Below are positions 46,355 to 54,481 of a stretch of DNA of 64,000 nucleotides, piece after piece; the first letter of the stretch is position 1, and the number at the start of each line of letters is the position of its first letter. This DNA is from Metarhizobium sp017305935 (GTDB lineage: Bacteria > Pseudomonadota > Alphaproteobacteria > Rhizobiales > Rhizobiaceae): positions 558,001 through 622,000 of the forward strand of contig NZ_JARRIR010000002.1 of the NCBI RefSeq assembly GCF_029601685.1. Reading direction: 5' to 3'. The position numbers and the translations under genes were made by a program. The notes under the pieces are model-generated. The model was given only the letters and a program-made list of their open reading frames with translations. It searched no databases and was not told the origin of the DNA.

Positions 46355-47668
46355 ATGGCTGACATTCGCAACAATTTCGTAGGCATCAAATCCCCCAATC
46401 CCTTCTGGCTGGCCTCCGCACCGCCCACCGACAAGGCCTACAACGTCGAGCGCGCCTTCAAGGCCGGCTGGGGCGGCGTCGTCTGGAAGACGCTGGGCGA
46501 GGAAGGGCCGCCGGTGGTCAACGTCAACGGCCCGCGCTACGGCGCGATCTGGGGCGCCGACCGCCGCCTGCTCGGCCTCAACAATATCGAGCTGATCACC
46601 GACCGCGATCTCTACGTGAACCTGCGCGAGATGAAGCAGGTGAAGATGAACTGGCCGGACCGGGCGCTCATCGCCTCGATCATGGTGCCTTGCGAGGAGG
46701 AAAGCTGGAAGGCGATCCTGCCGCTGGTCGAGGAGACCGGCGCCGACGGCATCGAGCTGAACTTCGGCTGTCCGCACGGCATGTCCGAGCGCGGCATGGG
46801 TGCTGCGGTCGGCCAGGTGCCGGAATATATCGAGATGGTGGTGCGCTGGTGCAAGCAATACACCCGCATGCCGGTCATCACCAAGCTGACGCCGAACATC
46901 ACCGACATCCGCAAGCCGGCCCGCGCCGCAAAGGCCGGAGGCACCGACGCCGTGTCGCTGATCAACACCATCAACTCCATCGTCTCGGTCGATCTCGACA
47001 ATTTTGCGCCCAACCCCACCGTTGGCGGCAAGGGCACCCATGGCGGCTATTGCGGCCCGGCGGTCAAGCCCATCGCGCTCAACATGGTGGCCGAGATCGC
47101 CCGCGATCCGGAAACCTACGGCCTGCCGATCTCCGGCATCGGCGGCGTCACCACCTGGCGCGACGCGGCCGAATTCCTGGCCCTCGGCGCCGGCAACGTG
47201 CAGGTCTGCACCGCAGCCATGACCTATGGCTTCAAGATCGTGCAGGAAATGATCACCGGTCTGTCCGACTGGATGGACGCCAAGGGTCATCGCAGCCTGG
47301 ACGACATCACCGGCCGCGCCGTGCCGAACGTCACCGACTGGCAGTATCTCAACCTCAACTACATCGCCAAGGCCCATATCGACCAGGATGCCTGCATCAA
47401 GTGCGGCCGCTGTCATATCGCCTGTGAGGACACCTCGCACCAGGCGATCACCAGCTTCGTTAATGGCGTGCGCCATTTCGAGGTGATGGAAGACGAATGC
47501 GTCGGCTGCAATCTCTGCGTCAACGTCTGCCCGGTCGAGAACTGCATCTCGATGGTCGCCCTCGACGCCGGCGCCCTCGACCAGCGCACCGGTAAAAACG
47601 TCGACCCGAACTACGCCAATTGGACGACCCACCCCAACAACCCGATGGCCCGCCAGGCCGCCGAGTAA
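46355..47668 (+). CDS. preA: NAD-dependent dihydropyrimidine dehydrogenase, catalytic (PreA) subunit
   Basis: A 437-residue protein from the ATG at 46355. A dihydroorotate-dehydrogenase-like FMN barrel has LASAPPTDKAYNVERAFKAG and ELNFGCPHGMSERGMGAAVG, with the active-site Cys in that loop. The C-terminal 2x[4Fe-4S] domain has CIKCGRCHIAC and CVGCNLCVNVCPVENC. It reduces pyrimidine bases to dihydropyrimidines, the substrate of HydA at 52 kb. A RIME element separates it from the cyclase gene. Confidence 0.95.
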   Translation: MADIRNNFVGIKSPNPFWLASAPPTDKAYNVERAFKAGWGGVVWKTLGEEGPPVVNVNGPRYGAIWGADRRLLGLNNIELITDRDLYVNLREMKQVKMNWPDRALIASIMVPCEEESWKAILPLVEETGADGIELNFGCPHGMSERGMGAAVGQVPEYIEMVVRWCKQYTRMPVITKLTPNITDIRKPARAAKAGGTDAVSLINTINSIVSVDLDNFAPNPTVGGKGTHGGYCGPAVKPIALNMVAEIARDPETYGLPISGIGGVTTWRDAAEFLALGAGNVQVCTAAMTYGFKIVQEMITGLSDWMDAKGHRSLDDITGRAVPNVTDWQYLNLNYIAKAHIDQDACIKCGRCHIACEDTSHQAITSFVNGVRHFEVMEDECVGCNLCVNVCPVENCISMVALDAGALDQRTGKNVDPNYANWTTHPNNPMARQAAE

Positions 47669-47730
47669 ACCGGACGGCGCCGGCCGCGCGATAGCGGCCG
47701 ATATTCTGATGGCATAAAATCATCACCGCA

Positions 47731-47892
47731 AAGCCTCTTCTCCCCTCGGGGAGAAGGTTCGCGGCAGCGGGATGAGGGGGATGCCGAAGGCACATTATCG
47801 ATGAGGCATTCGGCTTCGCCGCCCCCTCATCCGGCCCTTCGTGCCTCCTTCTCCCCCGAGGGGAGAAGGAGGTGTACGGCACCGGCGTGCCA
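47731..47892. repeat. RIME-like rhizobial intergenic mosaic element, copy 2
   Basis: CTTCTCCCCTCGGGGAGAAG, then GCGGCAGCGGGATGAGGG and GATGCCGAAGGCA. After that come GCCCCCTCATCCGGCCCTTC and CTTCTCCCCCGAGGGGAGAA, ending CACCGGCGTGCCA. The block order is the same as at 18508-18662. Confidence 0.8.
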
Positions 47893-48046
47893 TGGACGGT
47901 GCGTTCACGTTACAGCCGCCGGCCTGTGCAGCGGTGCCCCACCGATAAACACATCGTCTCCAAAACGTGCGTTGCCCGCAAACGCGAAGTCGCGGATAAG
48001 GAACAGGACGGCAAAAGCCGCCTACGCCGCCAACGGGAATGTCCGC

Positions 48047-49753
48047 TTGAAGGTTCTTTCCTCGCGCACACGCAAGCGCCTGCATCTGGTGACCGGGCTC
48101 TGCCTCGGCCTGTTCCTGCTGACGCATTTTCTCAATCATGCGCTGGGCCTGATCTCCGTCGACGCGATGGAGCAAGCGCGAACGGTCTTCAATCTCCTCT
48201 GGCGCAGTGCCCCGGGCACCGTCCTGCTCTACGGCTCGCTGCTGACCCATTTCCTGCTGGCGCTGGAAAGCCTCTATCGCCGCCGGACGTTGCGCATGCC
48301 GCTACGCGAGGCGCTGAAAATTCTGTTCGGCCTCACATTCCCGTTCCTGCTCGTCAACCATGTCATCGGCACCCGCATCGAATGGGTACTGACCGGCAGC
48401 GGCGACGGCTATTACGATGTCCTGCCGAAGATGTGGGCCGATCCCGCCTTCGCGACCCGGCAGTCGGTGGCACTGCTGCTCGCCTGGTTCCATGGCTGCC
48501 TCGGTTTCTGGTTCTGGATACGCGCCCGCGACTGGTATCCGCGCTATGCGCTGTTTCTCTATTCCTTCGCCCTGCTGGTGCCGCTTCTGGCGTTGCTCGG
48601 CTTCGCCGCCGGCGCCCGCTCGCTGCCGCCGGCCTCCGACATGTGGTTCAAGCCGCCGCGCAGCGATGCCGAAACGCTGAATGCCATCCGCCTTGCCATC
48701 CTCGGCGTCCTCTGGGGCGGCATCGGCGCGACGCTGGTCGCCCGCCTCGTGCCGGTGCGCGGCAAGGTGAAGGTTACCTATCCCGACCGCACCGTCGCGG
48801 TGCCGCGCGGTTACAGCGTTCTGGAGGCGAGCCGCGCCGCCGGCATCCCGCATCTTTCGACCTGTGGCGGGCGCGGGCGCTGTTCCACCTGCCGCGTGCG
48901 GGTGACCGAGGGGCTAGCGGAACAGCCACCGCCGAATGAAACGGAACAGGCGACCCTCGCCCGTATCCACGCCCCCGACAATGTCCGTCTCGCCTGCCAG
49001 CTGCGCATGACCCATGACCTCACCATCGCCCCGGTGCTGGGCGCCGAGAATGTCGGCGTCAAGGTCCAGCCGAGCGTGCAGGAAGCGGCCGGGCGCGAAC
49101 GGCGCATCGCCGTGCTGTTCTGCGACCTGCGCGATTTCACCCTGATTGCCCAGCAGCGCCTTCCCTTCGATACCGTCTTCTTGCTCAACCGCTATTTCGA
49201 GACGGTCGGCGAGGCGGTGGAGGCCTCGGGCGGCGTCATCGACAAGTTCATCGGCGATGGCGCCCTGGCGCTGTTCGGCCTGAAGAACGGCATTGAGGAA
49301 GCCAGCCTGCAGGCGCTCAACGCCGCCTCGCGCATCGCCCGCGGCATCGAGGGGCTGAACCGCGGCGTCACCACCGAGCTGGAAAAACCCTTGCGCATCG
49401 CCATGGGCATGCATGCCGGCACGGCGATCATCGGCCAGCTCGGCTATGGCCGCGCCTCGTCGCTGACGGCGGTCGGCGATACGATCAATGCCGCCAGTCG
49501 CCTCGAAGGTTTCGCCAAGGAATACGATGCGCAGCTCGCGGTCTCGGCCGACGTGTTGCGCTTCGCGGGCCTTGCGAAAGCGGATTGCGAGACCCACGAC
49601 ATTTCCATCCGCGGCCGCTCCGGCACGCTGGAAACGCTGATCGTCCACGATATGTCGGAGCTCGACGGGCTGCTGGCCGAAGCGCAGACCGGGCGGGCGA
49701 CGGCGGAAACACGCAAGGCCGCGCGGCCTATTCGTGGATTTCGAGCCCCTTGA
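48047..49753 (+). CDS. redox-type adenylate cyclase: membrane diheme-like anchor, 2Fe-2S ferredoxin domain, class III cyclase domain (CyaC-like)
   Basis: A 568-residue protein from a TTG start with GGGAA upstream; the open frame continues to 47801 through a RIME element and is not used. Residues 1-235 hold about six membrane helices with candidate haem His at 27, 31, 68, 105 and 149, as in succinate-dehydrogenase-like anchors. A ferredoxin domain has C273, C279, C282 and C317. A class III cyclase domain follows with metal Asp 360 and 404 (LFCDLRDFT, FIGDGALALF) and DTINAASR at 478-485. It should make cAMP under quinone/redox control, like Sinorhizobium CyaC. The gene lies between preA and rutR and overlaps the rutR 3' end by 26 bases. 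Confidence 0.88.
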   Translation: MKVLSSRTRKRLHLVTGLCLGLFLLTHFLNHALGLISVDAMEQARTVFNLLWRSAPGTVLLYGSLLTHFLLALESLYRRRTLRMPLREALKILFGLTFPFLLVNHVIGTRIEWVLTGSGDGYYDVLPKMWADPAFATRQSVALLLAWFHGCLGFWFWIRARDWYPRYALFLYSFALLVPLLALLGFAAGARSLPPASDMWFKPPRSDAETLNAIRLAILGVLWGGIGATLVARLVPVRGKVKVTYPDRTVAVPRGYSVLEASRAAGIPHLSTCGGRGRCSTCRVRVTEGLAEQPPPNETEQATLARIHAPDNVRLACQLRMTHDLTIAPVLGAENVGVKVQPSVQEAAGRERRIAVLFCDLRDFTLIAQQRLPFDTVFLLNRYFETVGEAVEASGGVIDKFIGDGALALFGLKNGIEEASLQALNAASRIARGIEGLNRGVTTELEKPLRIAMGMHAGTAIIGQLGYGRASSLTAVGDTINAASRLEGFAKEYDAQLAVSADVLRFAGLAKADCETHDISIRGRSGTLETLIVHDMSELDGLLAEAQTGRATAETRKAARPIRGFRAP

Positions 49754-50369
49754 CGAACATGCTTTCGAGGAAACGCGCTGCATCCTCGAAACGCCCCTCG
49801 CCGGCCTGATCCTGGCCGAGCACGGCGCGCACCTGCACGTCGAAGTCGGCATAATGCTGGGTCGTCGACCAGATGGCGAAGATCAGGTGGTAGGGATCGC
49901 ATTTGGCGATCTTGCCGGAATCGGCCCAGGCGCGAATCACCTCGGCCTTTTCGTCGACCAGGCTTTTCAGCGGCCCCTTCAGCTCGTCCTCGATATGGGG
50001 AGCGCCCTGCAGCACCTCATTGGCGAACAGCCGGCTTTCGCGCGGAAAATCCCGCGCCAGCTCCAGTTTGCGGCGGATATAGCTGCGGATTTCCTGATGC
50101 GGATGGCCGTTGGCGTCGAAGGCGCGCAAGGGGTCGAGCCAGGTATCGAGCACCCGGTCGATCAACGCCCGATGCATGGCGTCCTTGGTGCGGAAATAAT
50201 AGAGCAGGTTCGGCTTGGACATGCCGGCGACATCGGCGATCTGGTCGATGGTGGCGCCGCGGAACCCGTGCTGTGAAAACACCTCCAGCGCCGCCTCGAG
50301 AATCTGTTCTTCTTTCTCTTCCTGAATGCGGGTGCGCCGTTGCGTTTTCGCTGCTCTCGGGATAGCCAT
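49728..50369 (-). CDS. rutR: TetR-family pyrimidine regulator, RutR-like
   Basis: A 213-residue protein closely following E. coli RutR: ILEAALEVFSQHGFRGATID, QIADVAGMSKPNLLYYFRTK, LDTWLDPLRAFD, RLFANEVLQGAPHIEDELKG and the ligand-site block HLIFAIWSTTQHYADFDVQV. RutR senses uracil or thymine and releases its operator. It lies between the cyclase (convergent, 26-base overlap) and the N-carbamoyl hydrolase (divergent), inside the pyrimidine cluster, as expected for the local regulator. Confidence 0.9.
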   Translation of the reverse strand: MAIPRAAKTQRRTRIQEEKEEQILEAALEVFSQHGFRGATIDQIADVAGMSKPNLLYYFRTKDAMHRALIDRVLDTWLDPLRAFDANGHPHQEIRSYIRRKLELARDFPRESRLFANEVLQGAPHIEDELKGPLKSLVDEKAEVIRAWADSGKIAKCDPYHLIFAIWSTTQHYADFDVQVRAVLGQDQAGEGRFEDAARFLESMFVKGLEIHE

Positions 50370-50512
50370 GGGCTGCCTGTTTCCGTTTGAAATTCAACCT
50401 TTTCAGTCAGCTTTGCTCGCAGGACGGCATTGACGAAATAATGTGCAACTGCCCGTCATTTTGTCGATGAATTTTATCTTTTCCGTCTTGAGTGCTGCTG
50501 GAGAAGTTGTAA

Positions 50513-50528
50513 TTTACCATTCGGTCAA
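50513..50528. promoter_or_regulatory. candidate RutR operator upstream of the hydrolase gene
   Basis: TTTACCATTCGGTCAA matches the RutR consensus TTGACCANNTGGTCAA at 12 of 14 defined positions. It lies in the divergent rutR-hydrolase region, 133 bases before the ATG at 50661. Confidence 0.5.
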
Positions 50529-50660
50529 ATTATCGCCGAAAGGCTGGTAAAGGCAATATCGATTGGGGTCTGGGCGGCAGAAAAGATGCCGCCGACATTC
50601 GCATCCGACAACGGCGCAACAATGGCCGGCGGCTTGCGGCAAACTGGTGAGGATGATGAC

Positions 50661-51914
50661 ATGGTGGCAGCACCGGGTGAAAACCTGCGCGTAAACGGCG
50701 ACCGTCTCTGGGACAGCCTGATGGACATGGCCAAAATCGGCCCGGGCGTCGCCGGCGGCAACAACCGCCAGACCCTGACCGATGTCGACAAACAGGGCCG
50801 CGATCTGTTCAAGTCCTGGTGCGATGCGGCCGGGCTGACCATGGGCGTCGACAAGATGGGCACCATGTTCGCCACCCGCCCCGGCGCCGATCCCGATGCC
50901 CTGCCCGTCTATATCGGCAGCCATCTCGACACCCAGCCGACCGGCGGCAAGTTCGACGGCGTGCTGGGCGTGCTCGCCGGCCTCGAAGTGGTGCGCAGCC
51001 TCAACGATCTCGGCATCGAGACCAAGCATCCGATCGTCGTCACCAACTGGACCAACGAGGAAGGCGCCCGCTTCGCCCCCGCCATGGTCGCCTCCGGCGT
51101 CTTCGCCGGCGTGCATACGCTCGAATATGCCTATGAGCGCAAGGATCCCGACGGCAAGACGTTTGGCGACGAACTGCAGCGCATCGGCTGGCTCGGCGAC
51201 GAGGAAGTCGGCGCGCGCAAGATGCATGCCTATTTCGAATATCACATCGAGCAGGGCCCGATCCTCGAAGCCGAGGACAAGCAGATCGGCGTCGTCACCC
51301 ATGGCCAGGGCCTGTGGTGGCTGGAATTCACGCTCACCGGCCGCGAAGCCCATACCGGCTCGACGCCGATGACAATGCGCGTCAATGCCGGCCTTGCCAT
51401 GGGCCGCATTCTGGAAGCGGTGCAGACGGTGGCGATGGACAACCAGCCGGGCTGCGTCGGTGGCGTCGGCCAGGTGTTCTTCTCGCCCAATTCCCGCAAT
51501 GTGCTGCCGGGCAAGGTTGTGTTCACCGTCGATATCCGCTCGCCCGACCAGGCAAAGCTCGACGCCATGCGCGCCCGCATCGAAAAGGAAGCAGCCGCAA
51601 TCTGCGAAAAGCTCGGCGTCGGCTGTTCGGTGGAGGCGGTCGGCCATTTCGATCCGGTGACCTTCGATCCGAAGCTGGTGGCCTCGGTGCGCAAGGCGGC
51701 CGACGATCTTGGCTACAGCCACATGGACATCATCTCCGGCGCCGGCCACGACGCCTGCTGGACCGCCAGGGTGGCGCCGACCGTGATGATCATGTGCCCC
51801 TGCGTCGGCGGCCTGTCGCACAACGAGGCGGAGGATATTTCCAAGGAATGGGCCTCGGCCGGCGCCGATGTCCTGCTGCGCGCCGTGCTGGAAACGGCGG
51901 AGATCGCGGGGTGA
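50661..51914 (+). CDS. M20-family N-carbamoyl amino-acid hydrolase (beta-ureidopropionase / hydantoinase-carbamoylase type)
   Basis: A 417-residue zinc amidohydrolase from the ATG at 50661 (GAGGAT eight bases upstream). Metal motifs are GSHLDTQPTGGKFDG (H88, D99), NWTNEEGARFAP and HIEQGPILE, with GHDACW near the end and the dimer-domain GREAHTGSTPM. It hydrolyses N-carbamoyl-beta-alanine or N-carbamoyl-amino acids, the third step after PreTA and HydA, releasing CO2 and ammonia. hydA follows after 133 bases. Confidence 0.9.
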   Translation: MVAAPGENLRVNGDRLWDSLMDMAKIGPGVAGGNNRQTLTDVDKQGRDLFKSWCDAAGLTMGVDKMGTMFATRPGADPDALPVYIGSHLDTQPTGGKFDGVLGVLAGLEVVRSLNDLGIETKHPIVVTNWTNEEGARFAPAMVASGVFAGVHTLEYAYERKDPDGKTFGDELQRIGWLGDEEVGARKMHAYFEYHIEQGPILEAEDKQIGVVTHGQGLWWLEFTLTGREAHTGSTPMTMRVNAGLAMGRILEAVQTVAMDNQPGCVGGVGQVFFSPNSRNVLPGKVVFTVDIRSPDQAKLDAMRARIEKEAAAICEKLGVGCSVEAVGHFDPVTFDPKLVASVRKAADDLGYSHMDIISGAGHDACWTARVAPTVMIMCPCVGGLSHNEAEDISKEWASAGADVLLRAVLETAEIAG

Positions 51915-51981
51915 CCGATCCGCATCTGTGTCACCGGACACATGTGGCGCGGCATCGCAATAGGACAAGATTGAAGAGGCA

Positions 51982-52006
51982 GGAACGCTGCCGCATGACA
52001 TGCGTT
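51982..52006 (+). promoter_or_regulatory. EcfG-type promoter match ahead of hydA
   Basis: GGAAC (51982-51986), exactly 16 bases, CGTT (52003-52006), 42 bases before the hydA ATG. The match to the EcfG consensus is exact. Confidence 0.5.
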
Positions 52007-52047
52007 GATCTGCCCGGCCGCATAATTCGAAAAAGGGAACAGCGGAT

Positions 52048-53502
52048 ATGAGCAAAGTCATCAAGGGCGGAACCATCGTCACCGCCGATCTGACCTACAA
52101 GGCGGATGTCAAGATCGAGGGCGAGAAGATCGTCGAGATCGGGCCGAACCTTTCTGGCGACGAGGTGCTGGACGCCACCGGCTGTTATGTCATGCCGGGC
52201 GGCATCGATCCGCATGTACACTTGGAAATGCCCTTCATGGGCACCTATTCCGCCGACGATTTCGAAAGCGGCACCCGCGCCGGCCTTGCCGGCGGCACGA
52301 CCATGGTGGTGGATTTCTGTCTGCCCGATCCCGGCCAGTCGCTGCTCGACGCGCTGAGGCGCTGGGACAACAAGTCGACCCGCGCCAATTGCGACTACTC
52401 CTTTCACATGTCGGTGACCTGGTGGGGCGAGCAGGTCTTCAACGACATGAAGACGGTGGTGCAGGACCACGGCATCAACACCTTCAAGCATTTCATGGCC
52501 TATAAGGGCGCGCTCATGGTCAACGACGACGAGATGTTCGCCTCGTTCCAGCGTTGCGCCGAACTCGGCGCCCTGCCGCTCGTCCATGCCGAGAACGGCG
52601 ACGTCGTCGCCGCCATGCAGCAGAAGCTGATGGACGAAGGCAATAACGGCCCTGAGGGACATGCCTATTCGCGCCCGCCGTCGGTCGAGGGCGAGGCGAC
52701 CAACCGCGCCATCATCATCGCCGACATGGCCGGCGTGCCGCTCTATGTCGTCCACACCTCCTGCGAACAATCCCACGAAGCCATCCGCCGCGCCCGCCAG
52801 AACGGCATGCGGGTCTATGGCGAGCCACTGATCCAGCACCTGACGCTCGACGAGGGTGAATATTTCGACAAGGACTGGGACCACGCGGCGCGGCGCGTCA
52901 TGAGCCCGCCCTTCCGCAACAAGCAGCATCAGGACAGCCTCTGGGCCGGCCTTGCCTCCGGTTCGCTGCAGGTGGTGGCGACCGACCATTGCGCCTTCAC
53001 CACTGACCAGAAACGCTATGGCGTCGGCGATTTCCGCAAGATTCCCAACGGCACCGGCGGCCTCGAAGACCGCATGCCGATGCTCTGGACCTACGGCGTC
53101 GCCACCGGCCGCATCACCATGAACGAATTCGTGGCGGTGACCTCGACCAACATCGCCAAGATCCTCAACGTCTATCCGAAGAAGGGCGCGATCCTCGTCG
53201 GCGCCGATGCCGATATCGTCGTCTGGGATCCGAAGCGTTCCAAGACCATCTCGGCCAAGGCGCAGCAATCGGCGATCGACTACAACGTCTTCGAGGGCAA
53301 GCAGGTGACTGGCCTGCCGCGCTTCACGCTGACGCGCGGCGCGCTCGCCATCGAGGAAGGCGCGGTCAAGACCCAGGAAGGCCACGGCAAGTTCGTCAAG
53401 CGCGAGCCGTTCCAGGCGGTCAACAAGGCCCTGTCGACCTGGAAGGAACTGACGGCGCCGCGCAAGGTCGAGCGCAGCGGCATCCCGGCCAGCGGAGTTT
53501 GA
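52048..53502 (+). CDS. hydA: dihydropyrimidinase (D-hydantoinase)
   Basis: A 484-residue amidohydrolase. Metal His are in PHVHLEMP (H56, H58), the carboxylated Lys is in FKHFMAYKGAL (K153), and later metal ligands are in LVHAENGD, VVHTSCEQS and VATDHCAFT. It opens dihydrouracil or dihydrothymine to N-carbamoyl-beta-amino acids for the hydrolase upstream. The ATG follows AAAGGGAAC. It may be transcribed both from upstream and from the EcfG-type promoter at 51982. Confidence 0.95.
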   Translation: MSKVIKGGTIVTADLTYKADVKIEGEKIVEIGPNLSGDEVLDATGCYVMPGGIDPHVHLEMPFMGTYSADDFESGTRAGLAGGTTMVVDFCLPDPGQSLLDALRRWDNKSTRANCDYSFHMSVTWWGEQVFNDMKTVVQDHGINTFKHFMAYKGALMVNDDEMFASFQRCAELGALPLVHAENGDVVAAMQQKLMDEGNNGPEGHAYSRPPSVEGEATNRAIIIADMAGVPLYVVHTSCEQSHEAIRRARQNGMRVYGEPLIQHLTLDEGEYFDKDWDHAARRVMSPPFRNKQHQDSLWAGLASGSLQVVATDHCAFTTDQKRYGVGDFRKIPNGTGGLEDRMPMLWTYGVATGRITMNEFVAVTSTNIAKILNVYPKKGAILVGADADIVVWDPKRSKTISAKAQQSAIDYNVFEGKQVTGLPRFTLTRGALAIEEGAVKTQEGHGKFVKREPFQAVNKALSTWKELTAPRKVERSGIPASGV

Positions 53503-53504
53503 TC

Positions 53505-53876
53505 ATGATGCGCCGCCCTCTCGCACTTCTGGTTCTGATGGCGGCGCCCACATTGGCGCAGGCCGCAGGCGGGCCGCTCGACGGCAATTACGGAAACAAG
53601 GAAGGCTGCATCTACGCCCGCACCGGCGATTCATCCGGCGCAGACGACTTTTTCCTGCTGACGAAGGAAGCACTGACCACGTCCGTCGCCGCCTGCGAGA
53701 TCAAGAAGATCGGCAAGACGCGCGGCGACACAACTGACGTCACCTTCTCCTGCCAGGCAGAAGGCGAGGATAGCGGCGGCGACATTGCCGGCAAGGTCAT
53801 CAGGACAGGCAAGGACGCCGTCAAGGTGACGATGGGCGACGGCTCGTCCTACGGACCTTACAAGCGATGCAAATGA
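53505..53876 (+). CDS. small exported hypothetical protein after hydA
   Basis: A 123-residue protein with a signal peptide (MMRRPLALLVLMAAPTLAQA). The mature part, GGPLDGNYGNKEGCIYARTG onward, has four Cys (GCIYA, AACEI, FSCQA, KRCK) and a beta-rich, two-disulfide pattern. It starts three bases after the hydA stop and is probably cotranscribed. A related Gly-Asn-Tyr, Cys-paired layout is seen in many short rhizobial secreted proteins of unknown role. Confidence 0.75.
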   Translation: MMRRPLALLVLMAAPTLAQAAGGPLDGNYGNKEGCIYARTGDSSGADDFFLLTKEALTTSVAACEIKKIGKTRGDTTDVTFSCQAEGEDSGGDIAGKVIRTGKDAVKVTMGDGSSYGPYKRCK

Positions 53877-53899
53877 GAAGGGTCTGGCGACGAACTCCG

Positions 53900-54313
53900 C
53901 TAATCCGCGCGGCTTTCCAGATCCGGCAGCAGGACGACGCTTTCCTGCTCGCGCGGATCGGTGCGGGCAATGACGGCGCTGCAGGGCTGTGTCGTCGAAC
54001 GGTTGACCGGCAGATGCGGCATGCCGGCGGGAATGTAGAACATGTCGCCCGCCCTGGTAATGATTCGGTGTTCGAGGTTATGGCCGTAAAAGGTCTCGAC
54101 TTCGCCGGAGAGCACGAAAACCGCGGTTTCATGGGCCTCGTGCAGATGCGCCTTTGCGCGGCCGCCGGGCGGCACGGTAAGCAGCATCATCGCAATGCCC
54201 TTGGCGCCGCAGGACTCGGCGGAAATGCCTTCCAGATAGGAAAAGCCCTGCTTGCCGTCATAGGGCGCGGCCGGGCGGATCAGCTTGCACTCGGAATCGG
54301 GGGATGACGACAT
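53900..54313 (-). CDS. cupin-domain protein
   Basis: A 137-residue single cupin from the ATG at 54313. Motif 1 is in AKAHLHEAHETAVFVLSGEV (His/His/Glu metal ligands) and motif 2 is in GDMFYIPAGMPHLPVN. It is cytosolic, and could be an isomerase or ligand-binding protein of the pyrimidine/transport cluster. It is convergent with the small exported gene and divergent from the ABC transporter. The frame upstream to 54436 crosses a repeat and the operator region. Confidence 0.85.
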   Translation of the reverse strand: MSSSPDSECKLIRPAAPYDGKQGFSYLEGISAESCGAKGIAMMLLTVPPGGRAKAHLHEAHETAVFVLSGEVETFYGHNLEHRIITRAGDMFYIPAGMPHLPVNRSTTQPCSAVIARTDPREQESVVLLPDLESRAD

Positions 54314-54332
54314 CGATAATCTCTCCAGGAGT

Positions 54333-54372
54333 TTGTCAGGGAAAAGTGGAAACCGGTTTTCTCGAAAAGGCA
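54333..54372. repeat. short interspersed palindromic repeat, partial copy 6
   Basis: TTGTCAGGGAAAAGTGGAAA then CCGGTTTTCTCGAAAAGG. The middle of the repeat is recognisable and both arms are degraded. Confidence 0.45.
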
Positions 54373-54396
54373 AACGGAAACAAAGAAATTCAGAGT

Positions 54397-54422
54397 CTGT
54401 CAGGTTCAGGGTGACCTGACAG
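54397..54422. promoter_or_regulatory. 9-bp inverted repeat, operator candidate between cupin and ABC genes
   Basis: CTGTCAGGT-N8-ACCTGACAG, perfect, 60 bases before the ABC ATPase start and 84 bases before the cupin start. It probably binds a dimeric regulator controlling one or both units. It does not resemble the RutR consensus. Confidence 0.55.
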
Positions 54423-54481
54423 GTTCTCAAGGACAATCACGCGCAGGCCTGGCCGCGTTACAAGAACCATATCGGGGAACC

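Noticed and set aside
47801..48046. N-terminal extension of the adenylate cyclase
   Set aside because: The first part would translate a RIME repeat. A TTG with a ribosome-binding site at 48047 gives the expected membrane anchor.
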